Positions 9,101 to 18,152 of a stretch of 64,000 nt of DNA are shown one piece after another; the first letter of the stretch is position 1; each line of letters opens with the position of its first letter. Location of the stretch: the NCBI RefSeq assembly GCF_000169095.1, contig NZ_AAVU01000009.1, forward strand, positions 1 to 64,000, given 5' to 3'. The translations under genes and the position numbers were made by a program. The stretch comes from Lyngbya sp. PCC 8106 (GTDB lineage: Bacteria; Cyanobacteriota; Cyanobacteriia; Cyanobacteriales; Microcoleaceae). Under the pieces are notes generated by a model. It saw nothing but the letters and a program-made list of their open reading frames with translations, did no database searches and was not told where the DNA came from.

Positions 9101-10165
9101 TTAGCCTTTGATGACGGGAGCAGACTCAACAGAAGCTAAGTCTAAGGGGAAGTTGTGAGCGTTGCGCTCGTGCATAACTTCCATACCCAGGTTAGCGCGG
9201 TTGATGACGTCAGCCCAAGTGTTGATAACACGTCCGCTAGAATCAATTACGGATTGGTTGAAGTTGAAACCGTTGAGGTTGAATGCCATGGTGGATACAC
9301 CTAAAGCAGTAAACCAGATTCCGATTACCGGCCATGCACCTAACAAGAAGTGCAGTGCGCGAGAGTTGTTGAAGCTAGCGTATTGGAAGATTAAACGACC
9401 GAAGTAGCCGTGTGCTGCAACGATGTTGTAAGTTTCTTCTTCTTGACCGAACTTGTAACCGTAGTTTAAAGATTCAGTTTCAGTTGTTTCACGAACCAAA
9501 GAAGAAGTTACCAAAGAACCGTGCATTGCACTAAACAGTGCGCCACCGAATACACCTGCTACACCTAACATATGGAAGGGGTGCATCAAGATGTTGTGTT
9601 CAGCTTGGAAGACCAACATGAAGTTGAATGTTCCGCTGATACCCAGAGGCATACCATCAGAGAAGCTTCCTTGTCCAATCGGGTAGATTAAGAAAACTGC
9701 GCTTGCTGCTGCTACAGGTGCAGAGTATGCAACACAGATCCAAGGACGCATTCCTAAGCGGTAGGATAATTCCCACTCACGACCCATGTAGCAGAATACA
9801 CCGATCAAGAAGTGGAAGATTACCAACTGGTAAGGGCCACCGTTGTACAGCCACTCATCTAAGGAAGCTGCTTCCCAGATGGGGTAGAAGTGCAGACCGA
9901 TTGCGTTGGAAGAAGGAACAACTGCACCAGAGATGATGTTGTTTCCATACATTAATGAACCAGCTACGGGTTCACGGATTCCGTCGATGTCAACCGGAGG
10001 TGCTGCTACGAAGGCTACGATGTAGCAGATTGTTGCTGTCAACAAGGTCGGGATCATCAACACGCCGAACCAGCCGATATAAAGGCGGTTGTTTGTGGAT
10101 GTGACCCAGTTGCAGAACTGCTGCCATAAGCTGGCGCTTTCGCGCTGCTGTAAGGTAGTTGTCAT
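9101..10165 (-). CDS. psbA: Photosystem II reaction centre protein D1
   Basis: A complete 354-residue D1. Canonical numbering holds, so functional residues can be read directly: Tyr161 (TyrZ), Asp170, His190, His198 and the C-terminal manganese-cluster region (HERNAHNFPLDLA) ending at Ala344. It binds chlorophyll, pheophytin and QB in the thylakoid and hosts the oxygen-evolving cluster. Residue 130 is Glu (YMGREWE), the form linked in other cyanobacteria to high-light D1 variants; low-light forms have Gln. The processed tail after Ala344 is short (SVESAPVIKG, 10 residues; many cyanobacterial D1 proteins have about 16). It has its own promoter and terminator. Other psbA copies probably exist elsewhere in the genome. 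Confidence 0.98.
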   Translation of the reverse strand: MTTTLQQRESASLWQQFCNWVTSTNNRLYIGWFGVLMIPTLLTATICYIVAFVAAPPVDIDGIREPVAGSLMYGNNIISGAVVPSSNAIGLHFYPIWEAASLDEWLYNGGPYQLVIFHFLIGVFCYMGREWELSYRLGMRPWICVAYSAPVAAASAVFLIYPIGQGSFSDGMPLGISGTFNFMLVFQAEHNILMHPFHMLGVAGVFGGALFSAMHGSLVTSSLVRETTETESLNYGYKFGQEEETYNIVAAHGYFGRLIFQYASFNNSRALHFLLGAWPVIGIWFTALGVSTMAFNLNGFNFNQSVIDSSGRVINTWADVINRANLGMEVMHERNAHNFPLDLASVESAPVIKG

Positions 10166-10228
10166 TGTATTTATAATTGCTATTTGTTTTTCGAGGTTCG
10201 TCGGTAGGTGTTTTCTACCATGACTTTA

Positions 10229-10257
10229 GTATTACACAGTCAATGAAGTTTTGTAAA
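10229..10257 (-). promoter_or_regulatory. psbA promoter
   Basis: On the minus strand a TTTACA -35 box (10252-10257) and a TAATAC -10 box (10229-10234) are separated by exactly 17 bp. This matches the sigma70-type psbA promoter arrangement. Transcription would start near 10222, giving a ~56-nt 5' UTR. No strong Shine-Dalgarno sequence is visible before the ATG. Confidence 0.7.
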
Positions 10258-10383
10258 GGGGTTTTCATAAATGATTTACTTAACTAAAGTATAAAGAAAA
10301 CTAATGATTGTCTAACTAGAGCTTCCGACTCACTCTTTTCAGGTCTTGTACAGTAGATGAGGCCATGTATCTGTCATTGATTT

Positions 10384-11355
10384 ATGTCTTTTGTGATCAC
10401 CTACAGTCCCGCTTATACAGTTGTTCCAACCTATGAGTGTTTTAATCGTTGTCATTACTGTAATTTTCGAGATGAACCTGGAACCCGTCCTTGGCTGACT
10501 CTGGCGCAAGCTCAACAAATCTTAAAATCACTTTTAGATCGAGGGGTGATTGAAATTTTAATCTTAAGTGGAGAAGTTCATCCTCAGAGTTCTCAACGCC
10601 CCGCCTGGTTTGAACGAATTTATCAACTGTGTGAATTGGCATTATCGATGGGATTTTTACCCCACACCAACGTTGGCCCACTTTTATATGAAGAAATGGC
10701 ACAACTAAAACAAGTTAACGTTTCAATGGGGTTGATGCTAGAACAACTGACTCCTAAATTACTGCAAACCGTTCATCGCCACGCCCCGAGTAAAGTTCCT
10801 CAACTGCGGTTACAACAGCTTGAATGGGCCGGAGAGTTGCAAATTCCCTTTACAACGGGTTTATTACTCGGAATTGGTGAACAAGAGTCAGACTGGCGAG
10901 AAACCTTAGAAGCGATCGCCACCGTTCATCAATCTTGGGGACATATTCAAGAAGTGATCTTACAACCTCACAGTCCCGGTCAACAGCAAAGTTGGGAGGG
11001 TGAAGCTTTTAATCTCCATCAACTTCCCCAAGTCGTTGCGATCGCCCGTTCTTTGCTTCCGGCAGAGATTACCTTACAAATCCCCCCAAATTTAGTCACT
11101 CATCCTGAGATCTTAATCGAATGTATCACAGCCGGAGCCAGGGATTTAGGCGGTATCAGCCCCCACGATGAAGTGAATCCTGATTATCCTCACCCGGATG
11201 CTCAAACTCTCGCAAATCTTCTTCAGCCTCAAGGTTGGGAGTTACAAAAACGCTTACCCGTCTATCCTCAGTATATTTCGGGGTTGCCTGCAAAATTAAA
11301 AACTGTAGTTGAGAATTTACAGCTTGCCACTCAAAGCACTTCTCTGGTACAATAA
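10384..11355 (+). CDS. cofG: FO synthase subunit 1 (7,8-didemethyl-8-hydroxy-5-deazariboflavin synthase CofG)
   Basis: A 323-residue radical-SAM enzyme. The [4Fe-4S] motif is CFNRCHYCNF (Cys19, Cys23, Cys26). The N-terminus (TYSPAYTVVPTYECFNRC) and the later GISPHDEVNPDYPHPD are typical of CofG. With CofH it builds the deazaflavin FO from a diaminouracil and tyrosine. In cyanobacteria FO is mainly the light-harvesting chromophore of DNA photolyase, so this is a UV-repair function in a window that also holds a UV-sunscreen cluster. cofH is not in the window. It is divergent from psbA across 218 bp. Confidence 0.93.
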   Translation: MSFVITYSPAYTVVPTYECFNRCHYCNFRDEPGTRPWLTLAQAQQILKSLLDRGVIEILILSGEVHPQSSQRPAWFERIYQLCELALSMGFLPHTNVGPLLYEEMAQLKQVNVSMGLMLEQLTPKLLQTVHRHAPSKVPQLRLQQLEWAGELQIPFTTGLLLGIGEQESDWRETLEAIATVHQSWGHIQEVILQPHSPGQQQSWEGEAFNLHQLPQVVAIARSLLPAEITLQIPPNLVTHPEILIECITAGARDLGGISPHDEVNPDYPHPDAQTLANLLQPQGWELQKRLPVYPQYISGLPAKLKTVVENLQLATQSTSLVQ

Positions 11356-11369
11356 AGGTTCTTGTATGC

Positions 11370-11440
11370 GGCGGCATAGCCAAGCGGTAAGGCAGAGGTC
11401 TGCAAAATCTCCATCCCCGGTTCAAATCCGGGTGCCGCCT
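11370..11440 (+). tRNA. tRNA-Cys (GCA)
   Basis: A full cloverleaf can be folded. The acceptor is GGCGGCA/TGCCGCC with discriminator T, the anticodon stem GAGGT/ATCTC has the loop CTGCAAA (anticodon GCA at 11402-11404), and the T-arm is CCCGG-TTCAAAT-CCGGG. The CCA end is not encoded. It starts 15 bp after the cofG stop codon. Confidence 0.97.
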
Positions 11441-11618
11441 TCGTAGTAAAACAGCATAAAGCAATATTCGAGAGCTTGAGGTAAATCCGTTACCCAATGT
11501 TTTGCTCAGATTTCCCCCGAAAAGTCGATCTTTCTTTGATCATCGACAATGGGATAATTTTAAATTTGTCAAATCTTGAAACTAACCCAAAAATAGATAT
11601 GGGATTAACCTGAGTTGA

Positions 11619-12260
11619 TTATTCTACGTTTAAACCAATGCCCTTTTGGGTAAATTCTTCAACGGTTTTTTCCGAGAGTTCGTGAGTCGTGATCGCAGTT
11701 AAAATCTCTAACGGTAGAGTTAAATGAGTTGCTCCGGCTTTTAACGTTGCTGCGGCTTCTTCCGGGGATTTAATACTCGCGGCTAAAATGCTGGTATCCG
11801 TTCCCTTTAGTAAAGCAGACATCTCCTCTACTAATTTAATTCCATCCCCTAATAATCGAGTTGCTCGGTTAACATAAGCTATAGCATATTTTGCCCCTGC
11901 TTCCATTGCCACAACTGCTTGAGCGGGACTATAAATCGCTGTTACCGCACAGGAAATCTCTGGAGACAAACGAGCAACGGCTTGAAACCCAACGGCGGTA
12001 GCCGGAATTTTTAATACGGTTTGGGTTCCCAGAAGTGCATAAGCGGCTTTGGCTTCTGTTAGCATCCCATCTAAGTCAGAAGCAGTGAGTTGATAACAAA
12101 TTTCTCCCGATGTTGTTTGTTTAAGCTGTTTGAGCGTATCTGAGGGCGAAAGGGTACTTTTGGCGAGTAACGTTGGGTTCGTGGTAATTCCTTTGACCCA
12201 ACCCCATTGACTCACTTGTGTTGCTTCTTCGATAATCGCTGAATCGAGATAAAGTGCCAT
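11619..12260 (-). CDS. Transaldolase / fructose-6-phosphate aldolase-like protein
   Basis: A 213-residue single-domain TIM-barrel protein of the short transaldolase group (TalC/FSA). Visible signatures are YLDSAIIEEATQ at the start, KGITTNPTLL, the Schiff-base lysine segment TVLKIPAT, and the late GATHLTLPLEIL. Short members are either real transaldolases of the pentose phosphate pathway or fructose-6-phosphate aldolases, and sequence alone does not decide between them here. It stands alone on the minus strand between tRNA-Cys and the DUF218 gene. Confidence 0.85.
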   Translation of the reverse strand: MALYLDSAIIEEATQVSQWGWVKGITTNPTLLAKSTLSPSDTLKQLKQTTSGEICYQLTASDLDGMLTEAKAAYALLGTQTVLKIPATAVGFQAVARLSPEISCAVTAIYSPAQAVVAMEAGAKYAIAYVNRATRLLGDGIKLVEEMSALLKGTDTSILAASIKSPEEAAATLKAGATHLTLPLEILTAITTHELSEKTVEEFTQKGIGLNVE

Positions 12261-12359
12261 TGTTCGCCTTGTATAAATTCCCCTCTGATAGCATAAAGCA
12301 AATCACTGAAGTTTAGAAGTTTAGAAGTTCAGCAGTCAGAAGCCAGAAGGGAATAGAGG

Positions 12360-13082
12360 CTATGGGGAAGATTCATCATTCAGAATTGATCGCTCGTCAC
12401 TGTTTCCCATTCCTTCAAATGGCCCCAAAAAGGTTGGTTTAGGACGTAAAATATGAAGTTCCAGCAACGCTTTGATGATGGCTAGCATCTCTCGCTGGGT
12501 ATAAAATCGCATCGACTCATCTTGATATTTACCCCAGTCTGGTGTTCCATAACCCACTGCATTAATACCTAACTGATTGCAAGTGTACACCGCCCGAGAC
12601 AAATGATATTGTTGCGTGATTAATACTGCTTGTTGAATTCCAAAGATTTCTCTAGCTCGATAGCAACTTTCATAGGTGCTAAACCCTGCATAGTCGAGTT
12701 TGATATCTTCTAGGGGAATTCCTTGCTCATAGGCGTAGTATTGCATGGCAATCACTTCATTGTATTCGGGTGTGGCGTTATCTCCAGTCATTAAGATTTT
12801 CCTGACTCGCCCCAGATGATAAAGGTCAATTGCACCTTGTATGCGATCGGCAAGCATCGGCATCGGTGTTCCATCCTCCCATACACCCGCTCCAAAAACA
12901 ATGGCAACGGGTTTAGACGGAACTTGGTTGATATTCGTATAGCGACGAGTATAGGTACTCGCTTCAACGTAAGAACGGAGTGCTAATGGCGTTAACAACG
13001 CTCCCAACAAGATTAGAGGGAGAGAAAGAGAAATATGCCAGCGACGAGTTAACCCTTTGGGTAGCTTGGACAGCATTAACAT
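12360..13082 (-). CDS. SanA/YdcF-like DUF218 membrane protein
   Basis: 240 residues. An N-terminal membrane anchor (ISLSLPLILLGALLTPLAL, ~17-35) is followed by a DUF218 domain: VAIVFGAGVWEDGTPMPML, LADRIQGAIDLYHLGRV, KILMTGDN and VLITQQYHLSRAVYTC. SanA-type proteins affect envelope barrier function and vancomycin sensitivity in enterobacteria, but the biochemical activity is not defined. The start ATG at 13080 gives MLMLSKLPKG; a second ATG two codons later is also possible. The ~100 bp downstream hold short GAAGTTTA-like direct repeats. Confidence 0.8.
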   Translation of the reverse strand: MLMLSKLPKGLTRRWHISLSLPLILLGALLTPLALRSYVEASTYTRRYTNINQVPSKPVAIVFGAGVWEDGTPMPMLADRIQGAIDLYHLGRVRKILMTGDNATPEYNEVIAMQYYAYEQGIPLEDIKLDYAGFSTYESCYRAREIFGIQQAVLITQQYHLSRAVYTCNQLGINAVGYGTPDWGKYQDESMRFYTQREMLAIIKALLELHILRPKPTFLGPFEGMGNSDERSILNDESSP

Positions 13083-14432
13083 CCCGAATGACTGTAGCAG
13101 TGGACAATTTTATCGCAAAATGCCTAGTTCAATAGTCTGTGTTGTGGCACTTCTGTGCATCTTGATTGCTTAAGCCTAACAGCTTCTTGGACTTTTACCG
13201 ATTGGGGCAAGCAGATTCCGGAAATTTTAGTAGATACAAAAGAATAACTGTGTCATCGGACTTTGGGATGTTGACAAATTAATGAAGATATGGATGAAAG
13301 CAAAGGAATAGGTTTTTTCTCTATTTTGTATTGAGAAATGCCTATTTGTATCGTATTTTTTTAACCGTATTAAGACTTTATTTAAAAAAACTAATCTTTA
13401 AGAACGGAGCGCCGTTATAACTGTTATAATCGCTTTTTTTACAAAAATTAACAGTTATGACGTTAAATTATTTACAATAATTAACATTAATTTTGATTAA
13501 AAGTAATCATCAAGCGTTAAACTACTAACAAGCAAGATTAAATTCAGCAGGGGAGTAGATCCCGATCATAGGCTTGTGAGTAGAAACAAATCAGAATTGC
13601 TACTTAAGATTGCACTTGCTGGACGGCTTTTAAATCCCGATCAGCAGGTTAATCATGGGTGTAAACTGAAGTGGAAACTCGGGCAAGAGAAAAGCGAGCT
13701 GCTTTCTTCTCTAGTTCTTTTCTTAGGTCGAAGAAGTCCGAAACCGAGCTAATTATATTTACTCGGATTTAACGACCCAAGTTAGTTTACATTTCCACCA
13801 ATTGCAACTTCAAGTGAGTGTTGCTAGTAGTAGCCAACAATAATATTCTTCTCAAATCTTAATTCTTGAGGTATCAAGTCGTGTCTGACAAAAGCCGAAG
13901 TAGTCGTGAGTCATCTCAGGCTACAGGCTAAAGTTTGAGATGAGGTAGAAGATGGAAAACATAATTTGATGCTTGGCGGATGAATCATTTAGAGTGGTTT
14001 GCTAATTAGCTAAACTCAGGTAATGGCTTGCCAAAACATCTATGTTAGAGTTCCACCTTCTCAATATTTTGAAGAAGAATCAAAGCTAAACTTCCACTAA
14101 CATATTCAGTGGTTTCTTCAGCTTTTTAATTCTCCTGTTGTTGACAGACTAGCAATGCAAAAAAAATTCCCTAATCGAGTAGAGACTCAATTCGGGAAGG
14201 ATTTAATTACTTAATTAAGCTGACAATCTTAGCACAGGTTGCTTAAATCTGACAATAGGAGGATGCTCGCGCGAGTCACTCTCCAGAAAATCTCTGCCGT
14301 TTTTTTCTGAGTCAGAAACCAACTTCTAGCAAAAGATTTAGGCGACAGAACTCATCCAACTTGAAGACGTGGCATTGGTGTGAAATGTTGCATCGTTTGA
14401 CCAACCAACATATCTATATCAGGTAACATTCA
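13083..14432. other. 1.35-kb non-coding region upstream of mysA
   Basis: No credible coding sequence was found on either strand, although the region is long for this genome. Several structured segments are visible. An extended -10-like TGTTATAAT lies at 13422-13430, just after an inverted repeat AACGG/CCGTT (13403-13416). A GAGAA/TTCTC-type hairpin is near 13687. CCGAG/CTCGG lies around 13745-13768, and CCACT/AGTGG near 14095-14115. A palindrome CTCGCGCGAG is at 14266-14275. A minus-strand terminator is listed separately. The region may hold a long mysA leader, UV-responsive control sites or small RNAs; none matched a family I know. Confidence 0.4.
14158..14198 (-). terminator. Rho-independent terminator on the minus strand upstream of mysA
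   Basis: Minus strand: TTCCCGAATTGAGT, loop CTCT, ACTCGATTAGGGAA, then eight T residues. The 14-bp stem has two mismatched or wobble positions. No minus-strand gene lies upstream of it before mysA, so it would end an unannotated transcript starting in 14200-14430 or inside mysA (small RNA or antisense RNA). In the plus direction the same hairpin lacks a T-run. Confidence 0.6.
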
Positions 14433-15671
14433 ATGAGTCACGTTCAAGCTAAATTTGAAGCAACCGACACTGCTTTTCACGTTGAAGGATACGAAAAAAT
14501 CGAATTCAGTCTAACCTACGTTGACGGTGCCTTCGATATCAAAAACCCTCAACTCGCAGAAACCTACCAAAAATTCGGACGGTGTTTAGCCGTTGTCGAT
14601 GCGAATATTAACCGTCTGTATGGCCAGCAAATGCAAGCCTACTTCCAACACTACAAAATCGATCTTCGCATCTTCCCGGTTTCCATTCCCGAACCCGCCA
14701 AAACCATACAAACCTTTGAAACCATTATCGACGCCTTTGCCGACTTTGGCTTAGTTCGTAAAGAACCCGTTTTAGTCATCGGTGGCGGTTTAACCACCGA
14801 CGTTGCAGGTTTCGCCTGTTCAACTTATCGTCGGAGTACCAACTACATTCGCATCCCCACCAGCTTAATTGGCTTAATTGATGCCAGTGTCGCCATCAAA
14901 GTTGCAGTTAACCACAAAAAACTCAAAAACCGTCTGGGCGCCTACCACGCTTCCAAACAAGTTATCCTTGACTTCTCCTTCCTGCGTACCCTACCTGTCG
15001 CCCAAATTCGCAACGGAATGGCGGAACTCGTCAAAATAGCCGTGGTTTCCGAAGCCGAAGTGTTTAAAATGCTTGAAGATCACGGCGAACAACTGTTATA
15101 CAGCCATTTTGGGTTTGCTGACGAGACACCCGAACTCCAAGAAGTCGGTCATCGCCTCAACTACAAAGCCATCAAGCGGATGCTAGAGTTGGAAGTTCCT
15201 AATTTACATGAACTCGATCTCGATCGCGTCATCGCCTACGGCCACACCTGGAGTCCAACACTAGAACTCTCCCCCGAAGTGCCTTTATATCATGGTCATG
15301 CCGTTAATATTGACATGGCATTCTCCGCAACCTTAGCCGCCAAACGGGGCTACATCAGTAACGCTGATCGCGATCGCATTCTCAGCCTGATGAGTCGTTT
15401 GGGACTGTCTCTCGATCATCCGTTGATGGAAGCAGACTTGATGTGGAAAGCCACCGAGTCTATCATTCAAACCCGTGACGGTAAACTGCGGGCGGCTGTA
15501 CCTTGTCCCATCGGAACTTGCCACTTTATCAACGATCTCACCTACGACGAACTCGAAGATGCGATCGCCGATCATAAGCGCCTCTGTGTTGATTATCCTC
15601 GTTCGGGTGACGGTTTAGATGCTTACATTCCCGCAGAAACCGAAAAACCTGCATTAGCCGTTAGTCGTTAG
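14433..15671 (+). CDS. mysA: Demethyl-4-deoxygadusol synthase (MAA biosynthesis MysA)
   Basis: A 412-residue sugar-phosphate cyclase of the dehydroquinate-synthase superfamily, with the length and start (MSHVQAKFEATDTAFHVEGY) of MysA proteins. It has the NAD-binding VLVIGGGLTTDVAGF (GGG at 117-119), the segment RIPTSLIGLIDASVAIK, and metal-ligand motifs in MAELVKI, YGHTWSPTLE and YHGHAVNID. It converts sedoheptulose-7-phosphate to 2-demethyl-4-deoxygadusol, the first step of mycosporine-like amino acid synthesis. MysB and MysC follow directly, which confirms the role. A repeat-bearing 186-bp gap separates it from mysB. The GTG/ATG context gives no better start than ATG 14433. Confidence 0.95.
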   Translation: MSHVQAKFEATDTAFHVEGYEKIEFSLTYVDGAFDIKNPQLAETYQKFGRCLAVVDANINRLYGQQMQAYFQHYKIDLRIFPVSIPEPAKTIQTFETIIDAFADFGLVRKEPVLVIGGGLTTDVAGFACSTYRRSTNYIRIPTSLIGLIDASVAIKVAVNHKKLKNRLGAYHASKQVILDFSFLRTLPVAQIRNGMAELVKIAVVSEAEVFKMLEDHGEQLLYSHFGFADETPELQEVGHRLNYKAIKRMLELEVPNLHELDLDRVIAYGHTWSPTLELSPEVPLYHGHAVNIDMAFSATLAAKRGYISNADRDRILSLMSRLGLSLDHPLMEADLMWKATESIIQTRDGKLRAAVPCPIGTCHFINDLTYDELEDAIADHKRLCVDYPRSGDGLDAYIPAETEKPALAVSR

Positions 15672-15689
15672 TTTTTTTACACCTTTTTT

Positions 15690-15832
15690 TCATCCCCCCT
15701 TTTCGTAGGAGAGGGGTTGGGGAGAGGTCGAAAAACCCCCCTCAGTCCCCCCTAAAAGGAGGGAAGAATTATCCGTTTTCTGTCTCCCCTCGCCTCGTAG
15801 AAAAGGGGTTGGGGGAGAGGTTAGAACTTCTG
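15690..15832. repeat. Purine-rich dispersed repeat, two copies, in the mysA-mysB gap
   Basis: Two imperfect copies of a unit like CGTAGGAGAGGGGTTGGGGA lie here (from about 15705 and about 15790), separated by a C-run/G-run segment (ACCCCCCTCAGTCCCCCC then AAAAGGAGGG). Related copies occur at 59517-59560 and 60264-60305. It is non-coding dispersed repeat DNA inside the mys operon. Confidence 0.7.
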
Positions 15833-15857
15833 TAAAATTTTCAAAACATCAATCAAA

Positions 15858-16688
15858 ATGACCAGTATTATTAACCTTCCCAAAGCTAGACCCGTTACAC
15901 CTCTCGGAATATTAGCGGAAAAACTGGAAAAAGCAGTTGAACTGATCGAAAAAGCAGATATTTCCCCTGAAATTGCTGAAACAATTCAACAAGCTTATCA
16001 ACTCGCTTCGGGTTTAGATCCTTACTTAGAAAACTGCACAACTTCTGAGTCCGAAGCATTAGCCAAACTCGCAGAAAAAACCCAAAAAGAACCCTGGAAT
16101 TTGCGGTTTTCTGATGGCGAAACTGTTCGTCACTTAGAACAGGAAATGTTATCGGGACACATCGAAGGACAAACGTTAAAACTGTTTGTTCATATGATGA
16201 ATGCCAAACGCATTTTAGAAGTCGGAATGTTTACCGGATATTCGGCTTTAGCGATGGCAGAAGCCTTACCGGATGACGGAGAATTAATTGCTTGTGAAGT
16301 GGATGAATATGTGGCAAAATTTGCCCGAGATTGTTTTGATGCTTCCCCCGATGGTCAGAAAATAAAAATCGAAGTCGCCCCGGCTTTGGAAACGATGCAA
16401 AAATTGGCAGATGCGGGAAAGTCGTTTGAACTGGTTTTCATTGATGCCGATAAAAAAGAATATGTCGATTATTTTAATCTGCTTTTAGACCGAAATTTAT
16501 TAGCAGAAAATGGGTTTATTTGTATTGACAACAGCTTGTTGCAAGGACAGCCTTATTTACCCGAAAATCAACGCACTGCTAACGGACAAGCCATTGCAGA
16601 GTTTAATCAAGTTGTCACCAACGATAGCCGGGTTGAACAGGTGTTGTTACCGCTGCGAGATGGTCTAACATTAATTCGACGTCGGTAA
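15858..16688 (+). CDS. mysB: O-methyltransferase (MAA biosynthesis MysB)
   Basis: A 276-residue class I SAM-dependent O-methyltransferase of the CCoAMT-like family 3. The SAM-binding motif is ILEVGMFTGYSALAMAEA at 119-136. Acidic motifs follow (LIACEVDEY and FIDADKKEYVDYF), then ICIDNSLLQG. It methylates demethyl-4-deoxygadusol to 4-deoxygadusol. The N-terminal ~100 residues are a helical extension typical of MysB. It lies between mysA and mysC on the same strand with only 64 bp before mysC, so the three are almost certainly one operon. Confidence 0.95.
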   Translation: MTSIINLPKARPVTPLGILAEKLEKAVELIEKADISPEIAETIQQAYQLASGLDPYLENCTTSESEALAKLAEKTQKEPWNLRFSDGETVRHLEQEMLSGHIEGQTLKLFVHMMNAKRILEVGMFTGYSALAMAEALPDDGELIACEVDEYVAKFARDCFDASPDGQKIKIEVAPALETMQKLADAGKSFELVFIDADKKEYVDYFNLLLDRNLLAENGFICIDNSLLQGQPYLPENQRTANGQAIAEFNQVVTNDSRVEQVLLPLRDGLTLIRRR

Positions 16689-16721
16689 AATTTCAGTCAA
16701 CATTTTTGAGTTTTGTATTAA

Positions 16722-16743
16722 TCCCCCAGCTTCCAAAGGGGGA
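16722..16743 (+). promoter_or_regulatory. Hairpin overlapping the likely mysC ribosome binding site
   Basis: TCCCCC (16722-16727) can pair with GGGGGA (16738-16743) across a 10-nt loop. The 3' arm GGGGGA lies 9 nt before the mysC ATG and is the only Shine-Dalgarno-like sequence there. Folding would mask it. There is no T-run, so it is not a terminator. Confidence 0.4.
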
Positions 16744-16752
16744 AGTAAAAAG

Positions 16753-18120
16753 ATGACACAACTTTTGTTTATTCAACCCCAACGGGCATCTGCTTTGTTT
16801 CAAAATATCGGAACATTGTTGTTATTATTATTGGCTTTTCCCTTTAATTTAATACTTGTTCTCAGTGCGTGGGTTGTGAATTTATTTCGTAAACCCTTTC
16901 AGAAAAAAGTGATCGCTGAAAACCCGAAAAGGATTTTGATCACGGGTGGGAAAATGACGAAGGCTTTACAACTCGCCCGTTGTTTTCATGGGGCTGGACA
17001 TACAGTTTTTTTAGTAGAAACCCAGAAATATTGGTTGTCTGGACATCGATTTTCTAACGCAGTTCAAGGGTTTTATACCGTTCCCGCCCCCAAAAAAGAT
17101 CAAGAGGGTTTTTTTCATGGGTTACTAGATATTGTCAAACGGGAAAAGATTGATGTGTTTATTCCGGTGACAAGTCCAGTAGAAAGTTACTATTGTTCTC
17201 TGGCTAAACCCCTACTTTTACCCCATTGTGAGGTAATTCATTTTGAAGCCAATATTACCGAGATTTTGGATAATAAGTTTAGTTTTATTGATAAAGCTAG
17301 ACAATTGGGGTTATCGGTTCCCAAGTCTTTTTTAATTACTAAACCTGAACAGGTGCTTGATTTTGACTTTGCAACCGATGGGAGTCAATATATCCTCAAA
17401 AGTATTCCCTATGATTCTGTTCATCGCTTAGATCTCACAAAATTGCCGATGAATTCTCAATCAGAATTAGAGGAGTTTGTCAAGGGATTACCCATCAGTG
17501 AAGATCAGCCCTGGATCATGCAGGAGTTTATTCGGGGACAAGAATACTGCACCCATAGCACCGTCAGAAAAGGTGAAATTAGACTGCATTGTTGTTCTCA
17601 ATCTTCGCCGTTTCAGGTCAACTATGAACAAGTAGAAAACCCAGAAATATTAGCTTGGGTACAAACATTTGTTAAATCCTTAAATCTCACAGGACAAGTT
17701 TCTTTTGACTTTATTCAAGCCCCTGACGGTAAAGTTTATCCCCTAGAATGTAACCCGAGAATTCATTCAGCAATTACCATGTTTTACAATCATCCCGGTG
17801 TTGCGGATGCTTATCTAACCGATAGTCAAACCCAAGATGAACCTCCCATTACACCCTTAACCGAGAGTCGGCCGACTTATTGGCTATATCACGAACTTTG
17901 GCGGTTATCAGAGGTCAACTCTGGGGAAAAACTCCAAGCCTGGATCAAAAAAATATATCGGGGGACAGATGCCATTTTTCAAGTCACTGACCCGCTACCC
18001 TTTTTGATGGTACATCACTGGCAAATTCCCCTACTTTTGCTGGACAACTTACGCAAACTAAAAGGCTGGATTCGCATTGACTTTAATATTGGAAAATTGG
18101 TAGAATTAGGAGGAGATTAA
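16753..18120 (+). CDS. mysC: ATP-grasp ligase making mycosporine-glycine (MysC)
   Basis: 455 residues. A hydrophobic N-terminal segment at ~19-45 (LLLLLLAFPFNLILVLSAWV) suggests membrane association, as in other MysC proteins. The following domain starts RILITGGKMTKALQLAR. An ATP-grasp fold runs ~170-370, with YILKSIPYDSVHR, PWIMQEFIRGQEYCTH and YPLECNPRIHSAI (metal-binding Glu and Asn). It activates 4-deoxygadusol and joins it to glycine, giving mycosporine-glycine. The order mysA-mysB-mysC is the conserved one. The EamA transporter follows after only 32 bp. Confidence 0.95.
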   Translation: MTQLLFIQPQRASALFQNIGTLLLLLLAFPFNLILVLSAWVVNLFRKPFQKKVIAENPKRILITGGKMTKALQLARCFHGAGHTVFLVETQKYWLSGHRFSNAVQGFYTVPAPKKDQEGFFHGLLDIVKREKIDVFIPVTSPVESYYCSLAKPLLLPHCEVIHFEANITEILDNKFSFIDKARQLGLSVPKSFLITKPEQVLDFDFATDGSQYILKSIPYDSVHRLDLTKLPMNSQSELEEFVKGLPISEDQPWIMQEFIRGQEYCTHSTVRKGEIRLHCCSQSSPFQVNYEQVENPEILAWVQTFVKSLNLTGQVSFDFIQAPDGKVYPLECNPRIHSAITMFYNHPGVADAYLTDSQTQDEPPITPLTESRPTYWLYHELWRLSEVNSGEKLQAWIKKIYRGTDAIFQVTDPLPFLMVHHWQIPLLLLDNLRKLKGWIRIDFNIGKLVELGGD

Positions 18121-18152
18121 CATTTCTTCAAACAATCACCCAAACCCTTCAA

